From Bacteroidota bacterium (lineage in GTDB: Bacteria > Bacteroidota > Bacteroidia > Bacteroidales > B18-G4): a stretch of DNA of 16,900 nt. The notes under the pieces were generated by a model. The model saw nothing but the letters and a program-made list of their open reading frames with translations, searched no databases and was not told the origin of the DNA. Where the stretch lies: NCBI GenBank assembly GCA_003648575.1, contig QMPN01000037.1, positions 1-16,900 of the forward strand, in the 5' to 3' direction. Positions 1 through 6,166 of this stretch are shown in pieces. How positions within the stretch are numbered: position 1 is the first letter of the stretch; each line of letters opens with the position of its first letter. A program made the translations under genes and the position numbers.

Positions 1-610
1 CGATTCTTAAATCGACTCCAATAGTATCAATGCTTTGCAAAGCATCGATTTCCTCAAGTTTGTTATTGTTAAAAACGTCTAAACTCTTTCCAACAGAACT
101 CAAATTGTTAATACCATTCAAATTTATTAGACCATCATTGGAAATAATTCTAAATGTTCCACTAATCAGTTCAATATTCTCAAGACCAATAAAACGTACC
201 ATGCTGTCATTACGCTCTACAGAAAAATCTCCTCCAATAGTAGTTAAATTACTTAATCCAATAAGGTTAATAAGTACATCATTATCTTCAATCCAAAAGT
301 CTCCTCCAATATTAATTAAGTTATCTAATCCACTAAGTGTTTCTAAAGATGGGTTTCCACCATTAAATCCACCAATAAAGAAATCTCCATAAATTGCATT
401 TATTGTAATCAATCCATTGAGATTTGAAATGTCTTCACCTTCAATATGCACATCTCCTTCAATCTCAGTACAACCAGGATAATTGATCGCAAAGCTGTCG
501 ATCTGCCCTTGGGTGGTAATCTCGATCCCTTCCGGCAGGCATGATTGAGCCAGGAGTTGCCCTGGGGAGAGCAAGCATATGAAAAGAATGATACTGAAAA
601 TGCGGTGCAT
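1..610 (-). CDS. Secreted receptor-L-domain / leucine-rich-repeat-like protein, N-terminal part (cut by left edge)
   Basis: The minus-strand frame is open from an ATG at 608-610 to the left edge, giving 203 codons and no stop, so the C-terminus is missing. Residues 1-22 form a signal peptide (MHRIFSIILFICLLSPGQLLAQ) with a plausible cleavage site after AQ. A Cys-containing cap follows (CLPEGIEITTQGQID, then NYPGCTEIEGDVHIEG), which is typical of Bacteroidota receptor-L-domain proteins. From about residue 88 on there are imperfect repeats of about 24 residues with the pattern L-x-x-L-x-G-L-x-N-L-x-x-I-G-G-D-F-x-I-x-x-N, the parallel beta-solenoid signature of the L-domain/LRR superfamily. Many relatives end in a T9SS sorting domain, which would lie outside the window. 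The likely role is a surface or secreted binding protein; the ligand is unknown. The repeat codons are strikingly AT-rich compared with the signal-peptide end. The family call is firm, the function is not. Confidence 0.85.
   Translation of the reverse strand, partial: MHRIFSIILFICLLSPGQLLAQSCLPEGIEITTQGQIDSFAINYPGCTEIEGDVHIEGEDISNLNGLITINAIYGDFFIGGFNGGNPSLETLSGLDNLINIGGDFWIEDNDVLINLIGLSNLTTIGGDFSVERNDSMVRFIGLENIELISGTFRIISNDGLINLNGINNLSSVGKSLDVFNNNKLEEIDALQSIDTIGVDLRI
2..349 (-). repeat. LRR/L-domain repeat array inside the left-edge gene
   Basis: Translated on the minus strand, residues 88-203 consist of about five consecutive units of roughly 24 residues, each carrying a version of GLxNLxxIGGDFxIxxND. 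The array continues past the left edge, so its total size is unknown. Confidence 0.7.
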
Positions 611-662
611 AGTGGTGGTCTCTATAAAGCTAAGTTACGAAAATAATAGATGTGTTGCAATG

Positions 663-681
663 CCGGCCCTGGCGGGGCCGG
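663..681. repeat. Small GC-rich perfect hairpin
   Basis: CCGGCCC (663-669) and GGGCCGG (675-681) are perfect inverted 7-bp arms around the loop TGGCG. It lies just left of a second palindromic element, and the two may belong to one intergenic repeat. There is no T-tract on either strand, so it is not a normal intrinsic terminator. Confidence 0.5.
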
Positions 682-685
682 ATAA

Positions 686-754
686 ACCTCACCCCCTTAA
701 CCCCCATCCCCCTTTTCCCCCTCTCCTTGAGGAGAGGGGGCCAGGGGGTGAGGT
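686..754. repeat. Nested GC-rich palindromic intergenic repeat
   Basis: The outer arms ACCTCACCCCCT (686-697) and AGGGGGTGAGGT (743-754) are perfect 12-bp inverted repeats. Inside them CCCCCTCTCCT (717-727) and AGGAGAGGGGG (730-740) form a perfect 11-bp hairpin with a TG loop. The left half carries extra C-runs (698-716) with only two bases opposite them, so the structure is lopsided. From general knowledge, C-rich/G-rich palindromes of this look recur as dispersed intergenic repeats in Bacteroidota and some other phyla. Whether this one is multicopy here cannot be seen in a single window. It encodes nothing convincing. Confidence 0.65.
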
Positions 755-773
755 ACTTTAAATGGCACATGCG

Positions 774-804
774 AAATAAAAAAGAGCGGCCAAAAAGGCC
801 GCTC
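774..804 (-). terminator. Rho-independent terminator after the PKD/T9SS gene
   Basis: Read on the minus strand, GAGCGGCC and GGCCGCTC (plus-strand 784-791 and 797-804) are perfect 8-bp arms around a TTTTT loop, followed at once by TTTTTTATTT (783 down to 774). It starts 25 bases past the stop codon of the PKD protein at 830, so it ends the downstream sigma/barrel/PKD cassette and separates it from the L-domain gene. Confidence 0.9.
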
Positions 805-829
805 TCGTCTTCAGACCAAAAAACATTAA

Positions 830-2596
830 CTAATCAACCTTGATAAAGGTTTTCATCAAGGGTGTTCCGTTTACTGCCTGCAAACGCAGGAAATAAATGC
901 TTTCAGGTAAATTTGATATGTTGATCTCCAGTTTATTTTCTCCTTTGTAGATCATATGGTTTTCACCAAGCATCTGCTGGCCCAGCTGGTTGTAAACCAT
1001 GATCTCTATTCCTGCATTTTCTTCTGCCGATATATTCAGATTGATGCTGCTTTTTGCCGGATTGGGATACAAAGCCAGTATATCGAACATCCTTTGCTCC
1101 GGCTCCCGGATACTCAGTAGTGGGGTTAGCGACATTTCAATGAAAATGGAGTCGACAAGCGGGTAGTCCTCACTCAGGATCACTGTTTCCGGCAGGGAAT
1201 ACATTCCTGTGAGGTCGGCATACACCAGGTAAGATCCGTAGGCGATGTTGTTAAAGGTAAATTGACCATTTGTATTGGCCCGGGTCCAGCCCAGTGGCTG
1301 GCTTAACATATCGGTAAGGATCACAGGAACATCACTAAACCCGCGAGTGTGGATCAGCTCCCAGCGTTTATCGTCGATGATGCGCCCTTTAATGCCTCCG
1401 GGGCCAGTCTCAAGCTCAATCGTCTCCAACAGGGAGGTGTGAGATTCGAAATTATCTTCATCAAGCATGACTGAGGCAGCATCCTGCCAGAGCATCATGG
1501 AAGGATAATATGAGGGAACTACTGCATCGAAGTTTGCAGAGCCTTCCGTCAGGCCGATCTTGATCACATAGGGCAATTCCATCATGTCGGAGAACCAGAA
1601 ATATCCATGCTCGAAAAAGATGTTGGTGTCAACAGCCACAAGGCCCATATCGGAACGTTGCCGGTACAGTATGGCCATCCCGGTGTCGCCGGTATGATAT
1701 GGATTGTTGATGGGCGTTTCGCCTATGAAGGCTTGCCCGCCAAGCTTGTAATAACTCGGTGTCTGTGCAAGTTTGCATCGTATGTCGTTGCAGTACGGGA
1801 AGCTGCTGTTCCAGCTGTTCAGGCAAACTTCATACAGTCCGGGCTCGGCATACACATGTGTTGGATGTTGTTCGGTAGAGAAGCTCCCATCCCCAAACTC
1901 CCAGAACCAGTTATCGGGATAGCCGTTGCTCTGGTCATAAAAGCTAAAATGGTTCATCACCATGCTGCTCGAATCGGCCACAATGGCAAATTCTGCAATA
2001 CAGGTCATGGTATCGGGGATATCAATGGTCTCGCAAATGAAATGGAAACAGCTTTCCATCGAATCGGCATTGTAAACATTCAGGCAAACAAGAAATTCGC
2101 CCGGATCCGGAAAGATGTGTACGGGGTTCTGTTCAAATGAAGTGGTACCGTCACCAAAATTCCATTCCCAATTGGTAATATTTCCCACTGAATGGTCGAA
2201 GAAGGTGACCTCGAGAGGAAACAAAGGATCGATGCTGTAGGAATATATGGCTTCGCAGGCCACCGTGTCAGGGATCTCCACCATCTTACAAATAGTATCG
2301 CTGCAATAATTGGGTGGTACATCATGCTCAATGATGAGACATACCTCATACATCCCGGGTTCAGGATATGGGTGTACGGGGTTCTGTTCGCTGGAGGTGT
2401 ACCCATCGCCGAAATCCCAAAACCAGCTTGTCGGGTCTCCTGTCGAGATGTCCGTGAACTGCACATGTATGGGCGTCGTAGGTACATAGCTGAACTCGAA
2501 ATCGGCATCGCAATCTGCCGGCGGATTGTTGCCCCTTCCCGGCAGGGAAGCAATTCCGAGTAAAAACATATAGAGTATTAGCCTTATCGTTTTCAT
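830..2596 (-). CDS. Secreted protein with three PKD domains and T9SS type A sorting domain (cassette 1)
   Basis: 588 residues, with an ATG at 2596 directly followed by a signal peptide (residues 1 to about 22). Three PKD domains lie at about 29-113, 114-198 and 199-283, with their FGDG motifs at 62-65, 147-150 and 234-237. Each has four Cys in register (29/86/98/103; 114/171/183/188; 199/258/269/274), suggesting two disulfides per domain. Residues about 283-390 form a region shared with the paralogue at 4553-6166 (GGxAFxGxxP ... GYxxF ... PSYY). Residues 400-490 look like a carboxypeptidase-regulatory-type beta-sandwich (GIKGRIIDD ... GQFTFNNIAYGSYLVYADL). Residues 507-588 are a T9SS sorting domain (LYPNPAKSSINL to KTFIKVD). 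It should be exported by Sec, carried through the T9SS, and displayed or released. The gene is third in its cassette, 15 bases after the barrel gene. PKD domains usually mediate protein or glycan contacts; no catalytic domain is visible. Confidence 0.9.
   Translation of the reverse strand: MKTIRLILYMFLLGIASLPGRGNNPPADCDADFEFSYVPTTPIHVQFTDISTGDPTSWFWDFGDGYTSSEQNPVHPYPEPGMYEVCLIIEHDVPPNYCSDTICKMVEIPDTVACEAIYSYSIDPLFPLEVTFFDHSVGNITNWEWNFGDGTTSFEQNPVHIFPDPGEFLVCLNVYNADSMESCFHFICETIDIPDTMTCIAEFAIVADSSSMVMNHFSFYDQSNGYPDNWFWEFGDGSFSTEQHPTHVYAEPGLYEVCLNSWNSSFPYCNDIRCKLAQTPSYYKLGGQAFIGETPINNPYHTGDTGMAILYRQRSDMGLVAVDTNIFFEHGYFWFSDMMELPYVIKIGLTEGSANFDAVVPSYYPSMMLWQDAASVMLDEDNFESHTSLLETIELETGPGGIKGRIIDDKRWELIHTRGFSDVPVILTDMLSQPLGWTRANTNGQFTFNNIAYGSYLVYADLTGMYSLPETVILSEDYPLVDSIFIEMSLTPLLSIREPEQRMFDILALYPNPAKSSINLNISAEENAGIEIMVYNQLGQQMLGENHMIYKGENKLEINISNLPESIYFLRLQAVNGTPLMKTFIKVD
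1748..2512 (-). repeat. Three tandem 85-residue Cys-rich PKD repeats
   Basis: The repeat period is 85 residues: the first Cys falls at residues 29, 114 and 199. The shared pattern is C, then WxWxFGDGxxSxEQxPxH, then EVCL or LVCL, then C-x4-C. At DNA level an 18-base stretch encoding EQNPVH is identical at 2117-2134 and 2372-2389, exactly 255 bases (85 codons) apart. This points to internal duplication of the first two units. Confidence 0.8.
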
Positions 2597-2611
2597 TTTA
2601 GTATTGGTTCA

Positions 2612-3835
2612 TTAGAAATGAAAATACAGTCCACCCCTGATCCCAAAGGCATGTGGTGAACGTGCTGGGAATGCCGAGGCCGGTGAATAAGCTGATTTTA
2701 TATATTGCCTGTAAAATGGCTCCAAAGTAAATCGCACTTTATTATTGATCTGGTAGTTGAGGCCAATACCGGCGGTATACTGCCAGCTGGTAGTCAGCCT
2801 GTCGGGATATTGCCTGGTCACCTCAATGTCATCGGCATCGTTGCCACGATAGGGTACACCGGGAATATCCTTGTATATCTGCAGTGAGAATAAAATGCCT
2901 GCTTTCAGGTCGATCGAAAAGCGTGGCGTTTGCAGTACCCGGTAACCCACCCGGAGGGGGATCTGCAGGTATGCATACTTATTGGTATTTTCCGTCACCG
3001 AGTAATGGTCAATGCTGTCGTAGAGGTTTTTTAAATTTGTTTCGAAGATCACCGAATCAGGATTTACCGGGTCGATGGTGAATGAAGTCACTCCAACATA
3101 ATATCCTACGCTGTCGAAGCTGGTATAGTTGACCTGGTATTTAGCGCTTTCGCTGGTGTAGTTAGCTCCGAGCCCGCTCTCGATGAGGAACCTCGATTTT
3201 TCATATGCAGCGACCAGCTCAATGGAGTAGTCGTTGCGGTTTTGCCCGTCGGGGAAGATGTTCACCGCCGGACTGAAGGCTGCTCCAAAGAGAACGTCAG
3301 CCTTTTTGGCGTAGCTGTCCCTGACATTAAGATCGAAGATGGGATCAGGGCTTTCACGAAGCTGTGATCCCCTGCTTTCTAAAGTTGAGTATATTTCGAT
3401 CGGATTGCTGATCATTTCGGCTTCCGGGATGACGATATAAGAGATGAATCCATGGCTGAAATCGCCTTTTTCGAGATTCTCCTGATTCACAAATATGGGA
3501 TTCTCAAATTCAGCTACAGTTTCATCAGCTAAGGTTTCATTATTGAGTTGAGTATTTTCTGCTTGCGCAATTTCGATTTCTGCGGCAACTTCTTGTGTAT
3601 GGGTAATATTGCTTTCGCTGTGTCCTTCCGGATCCGGTATCAGGGTAGAATGCATGAAAACGGTAAATGCCCCGATCAGAATGCCTGAGGCCAGGAAAAG
3701 GAACAGCCCCCTGTTTCCACCTGAAGGGATATAGGATAACAGCGATTCCCAGATACCCGGTGAAGGCTCTACCTGATGCCCCCCGAGAGATTCCAGGAAG
3801 AGCTTATCAAGATTATGTTTTCGTTCTTTTTTCAT
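2612..3835 (-). CDS. Single-TM protein with C-terminal outer-membrane-type beta-barrel, candidate anti-sigma regulator (cassette 1)
   Basis: 407 residues. The ATG at 3835 overlaps the sigma-factor stop by 4 bases (ATGA), a sign of translational coupling. Residues 1-40 are hydrophilic and cytoplasmic-looking, with LDKLFLESL and EPSPGIWESL. Residues 43-61 are one hydrophobic helix (GLFLFLASGILIGAFTVFM). Residues 62 to about 178 form an acidic, low-complexity periplasmic linker. Residues 180-407 alternate as in outer membrane beta-barrels (FLIESGLGANY, NKYAYLQIPLRVGY, WQYTAGIGLNYQ, FTLEPFYRQYI) and end in the aromatic GGLYFHF typical of OM proteins. The same plan recurs in the paralogue at 6166-7476. 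Position after an ECF sigma gene plus a cytoplasmic N-terminus and TM helix suggest an anti-sigma function. That is inference: no zinc-finger HxxxCxxC or FecR motif is present. There is no cleavable signal peptide. Confidence 0.8.
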   Translation of the reverse strand: MKKERKHNLDKLFLESLGGHQVEPSPGIWESLLSYIPSGGNRGLFLFLASGILIGAFTVFMHSTLIPDPEGHSESNITHTQEVAAEIEIAQAENTQLNNETLADETVAEFENPIFVNQENLEKGDFSHGFISYIVIPEAEMISNPIEIYSTLESRGSQLRESPDPIFDLNVRDSYAKKADVLFGAAFSPAVNIFPDGQNRNDYSIELVAAYEKSRFLIESGLGANYTSESAKYQVNYTSFDSVGYYVGVTSFTIDPVNPDSVIFETNLKNLYDSIDHYSVTENTNKYAYLQIPLRVGYRVLQTPRFSIDLKAGILFSLQIYKDIPGVPYRGNDADDIEVTRQYPDRLTTSWQYTAGIGLNYQINNKVRFTLEPFYRQYIKSAYSPASAFPARSPHAFGIRGGLYFHF

Positions 3836-4398
3836 TTCGAACGGATATTGGGTTTTAAGTTATAGTCTTCATCAAGCTTTTTCTGCAAGCGTCGTCGTGC
3901 CTTTGCCAGCTGTGATTTTGAAGTGTTCACGGAAATACCGAGTTCTGCTGCGATCTCTTTATGTGAAAAATCTTCGAATACGAACATATTAAACACAAAG
4001 CGATAGCCATCAGGCAGGTCTTGAATAAGGCCCAGGAGCTCAGATCTTGCAGGAGCATTGCTATAAATGCCTTCATCTTCATTACCTACGGTCAGGTCTG
4101 CAATTTCTTCAACACCCGACTGGAAATAATGCTTCAGGTTGGCGTGGTAATAGCTCAATGATGTGTTTATCATAATGCGCTTGATCCATCCTTCAAAAGA
4201 ACCATCTCCCCTGAATTTCGACACGTTGGAGAATACTTTGATGAAACCTTCATGAAGCACATCTTCAGCCTCCTCCTTCCGTTTGCAATATCGCATACAA
4301 ATACCCAGCATGGTGGATGCATACTTTTTATACAACAAACCGAAAGCATGTCTTTCTCCTGATTTGCAGCCTTCTAATATTTCCTGGTCTGGAACCAT
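3832..4398 (-). CDS. ECF-type RNA polymerase sigma-70 factor (cassette 1)
   Basis: 188 residues from the ATG at 4398. The frame stays open to a TTG at 4410, but the ATG start gives MVPDQEILEGCKSGE, the usual beginning for this family, so I prefer it. Sigma region 2 lies at about residues 18-85 (FGLLYKKYASTMLGICMRYC, AEDVLHEGFIKVF, FEGWIKRIMINTSL). Region 4 lies at about 118-178 (LPDGYRFVFNMFVFEDFSHK, ELGISVNTSKSQLAKARRRL). There is no region 1.1 or 3, and the length is normal for an ECF factor. It should direct RNA polymerase to a small regulon, probably including its own operon. The gene heads the cassette and overlaps the TM-barrel gene by 4 bases. It is a clear paralogue of the sigma factor at 7469-8008. 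Confidence 0.95.
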   Translation of the reverse strand: MVPDQEILEGCKSGERHAFGLLYKKYASTMLGICMRYCKRKEEAEDVLHEGFIKVFSNVSKFRGDGSFEGWIKRIMINTSLSYYHANLKHYFQSGVEEIADLTVGNEDEGIYSNAPARSELLGLIQDLPDGYRFVFNMFVFEDFSHKEIAAELGISVNTSKSQLAKARRRLQKKLDEDYNLKPNIRSK

Positions 4399-4494
4399 CA
4401 AAAAACTCAACTGTTTTTAAGACTCATCCCCAAAACAAAGGTTGCCTGTGGTATACGAATAGCTGCATACCTGAGCGGTTTTTTCTCTGTGTGT
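4399..4494 (-). promoter_or_regulatory. Leader/promoter region of cassette 1
   Basis: These roughly 95 bases between the terminator at 4495-4530 and the sigma ATG must hold the cassette promoter if the terminator is efficient. On the minus strand AACCTTTG is a partial match to the Bacteroidota -7 consensus TAnnTTTG, but no clear -33 TTTG is seen at the right distance. A short imperfect dyad, GGTAT (4450-4454) with ATACC (4467-4471), is a weak operator candidate. Either a housekeeping or an ECF-type promoter would fit. Confidence 0.35.
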
Positions 4495-4530
4495 AAAAAA
4501 AAGGCACCCCGAAAAACATTACGGGATGCC
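4495..4530 (-). terminator. Rho-independent terminator between the two cassettes
   Basis: On the minus strand GGCATCCCG (from 4522-4530) pairs with CGGGGTGCC (from 4503-4511), with one G-U wobble and a 10-base loop, followed by eight T (4502 down to 4495). It begins 22 bases past the stop codon of the PKD/T9SS gene at 4553. On the plus strand the wobble becomes a mismatch, so the minus orientation is the functional one. It makes the two cassettes separate transcription units. Confidence 0.9.
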
Positions 4531-4552
4531 TTTTCCTATGGGTTATCAGCCT

Positions 4553-6166
4553 TTAGTTAATTTTTATAAAGGACTTAATATGTTTTTCATTACCAAACAG
4601 AACCATCAGCTTATACATCCCTGAAGCAAGATTAGAGGTGTTCATCTGTACCTTGTTATCTCCTGCATGGTGATGGCCGTTGTATTTATCTACGACCTGG
4701 CCGCCCTGGTTCAGGACGAATACCTGGATCTGTCCCCTTTCCAGCAGGTTAAACTCAAAGTTCACATATGTGCTGGCCGGATTGGGATATGGGTCACCAA
4801 GTCCCGTAAGCATGGTAACAACATCATCTCCTATCCCGTGGGCAATGTCTTCATCGTAGACGATCAGGTCGATGTTCTCAATAGTGGGGTTGCTTTCAGA
4901 TAAAGTGATGCTGGTCGGATAGGTGTATTTCCCCGGCACATCTGCCAGTACCCTGTAGGTTCCGTATGCCAATTCCATGAACTGAAAGTTTCCGCCTTTA
5001 TCGGATTTAATATAAGTCAGGCAATTGTCGGCTTCGTTAAAAAGGATGACCTCGACATCTTCGACAACAATACTTTTCCCTTCAAGGAAAACAATGCCAT
5101 CGATAACACCACCGCCTGTATTGTAATCATAGTTTTCCACCATGCTGATATCATATTCCCATGCGGTTGCATTCAACTTAATAGTCTGGGCTTTGGTCCA
5201 GAGCAATGAGTTGCCAAAATATGTTGGCAGGTATGCACCGGCCTGGGAAGAAAGTGGTGAAGGGAAAGTCTTTACTTTGTAATTTCCTTCAATAAGCTGA
5301 GGAAACATATAATAACCGTATTGATCGAATACGGTAGTGTCGATGGGGATGAAGTCATCCTCTATGATCTGGTACAGATAAGCGTTGCCAATATCTACCG
5401 GGAAATATCCGGCGAAGGCATGGCCTCCAAAATGATAATAATCTTTCATACCCACCCTGATCTTCTTTACGATGGCACTGGTGAACATATCACTGGCCAG
5501 GTGCTCGGTGGAAATAGTAAGGGTAACATCATAAACACCTGGTTCTGCATAGGTGTGTTTTGGATTTTGTTCCATGGAGGAAGAACCATCACCAAAGTTC
5601 CAGTACCAGCTTACAATGCCGAATCCTGTGGATACATCATTGAAATTATAAGCCATGTTGTTGGGAAGGACTGTATCGGGGCTTGGAAAAAAATTGGCCT
5701 GGAAATCACTCGAAGCATGCGTAAAGATCGGCAGCTCCATATTACAGTGGTATGTATTTTCCCACCTGAAACGGAAATACTCTCTGGTCTCTTGTTTTAC
5801 TTCATTAACATCAAACGCATATATCAGTAATGAACCTTTTTCTGCTGTAGTGCAGAGGGTATCGTAAAAGAACCCGTTATCATCTGTGTACCTGACATGA
5901 GCATTGCTCATTCCCCCGCCGGTAGCAACATCTGTTTGTATGAACACCTCCTGGTCAGCAATGGGCGCCCCGTTCTCTGAATTGACGATCTGGCCTGAGA
6001 GGTACAGATAGTTCATTTCAGTCTGGGCGAAAGTAGTGGTGATGGAGATAATAAATAGCATTATTAGAGGCAACAGCACCCTTTTCATCAACAACTTGCG
6101 TTGCCATGGGGCTTGCCTGAAATGCAATCTTTTGCGGGGGTCAGAATGTTGCATTGTCTGGTTCAT
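4553..6166 (-). CDS. Secreted carboxypeptidase-regulatory/PKD protein with T9SS type A sorting domain (cassette 2)
   Basis: 537 residues from the ATG at 6166, whose start overlaps the barrel-gene stop by one base (TAATG). A classical signal peptide begins only at Met27 (ATG at 6088; MKRVLLPLIMLFIISITTTF, then AQ), so translation may really begin there (511 residues). Modules in order: carboxypeptidase-regulatory-like beta-sandwich at about 54-147 (SGQIVNSENGAPIADQEVFI); one PKD domain at about 152-238 (WYWNFGDGSSSMEQNPKH); a region at about 243-345 shared with the paralogue (YYHFGGHAFAGYFP ... PTYFGNSLLW); a second regulatory-like sandwich at about 353-436; and a T9SS domain at 458-537 (DPYPNPASTYVNFEF to KSFIKIN). 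It is paralogous to 830-2596 but has one PKD domain instead of three and an additional N-terminal sandwich. It is likely a surface or secreted adhesive or sensory partner; no enzyme motif is seen. Confidence 0.9.
   Translation of the reverse strand: MNQTMQHSDPRKRLHFRQAPWQRKLLMKRVLLPLIMLFIISITTTFAQTEMNYLYLSGQIVNSENGAPIADQEVFIQTDVATGGGMSNAHVRYTDDNGFFYDTLCTTAEKGSLLIYAFDVNEVKQETREYFRFRWENTYHCNMELPIFTHASSDFQANFFPSPDTVLPNNMAYNFNDVSTGFGIVSWYWNFGDGSSSMEQNPKHTYAEPGVYDVTLTISTEHLASDMFTSAIVKKIRVGMKDYYHFGGHAFAGYFPVDIGNAYLYQIIEDDFIPIDTTVFDQYGYYMFPQLIEGNYKVKTFPSPLSSQAGAYLPTYFGNSLLWTKAQTIKLNATAWEYDISMVENYDYNTGGGVIDGIVFLEGKSIVVEDVEVILFNEADNCLTYIKSDKGGNFQFMELAYGTYRVLADVPGKYTYPTSITLSESNPTIENIDLIVYDEDIAHGIGDDVVTMLTGLGDPYPNPASTYVNFEFNLLERGQIQVFVLNQGGQVVDKYNGHHHAGDNKVQMNTSNLASGMYKLMVLFGNEKHIKSFIKIN

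Noticed and set aside
30..392. 120-codon plus-strand reading frame
   Set aside because: It lies antisense to the L-domain gene, whose minus frame has a signal peptide and regular repeats. The plus frame has no domain and is a by-product of the AT-rich repeats.
579..843. Two overlapping short plus-strand frames
   Set aside because: They are translated from the GC-rich palindromes and the terminator; Pro/Leu-rich low-complexity products of this kind are typical repeat artefacts.
1607..2140. 177-codon plus-strand frame opposite the PKD gene
   Set aside because: The minus strand here encodes three in-register PKD repeats. The plus product shows no domain, signal or membrane pattern.
4399..4410. 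TTG start giving a 192-residue sigma factor
   Set aside because: The ATG at 4398 gives the family-typical N-terminus; the additional four residues have no support.
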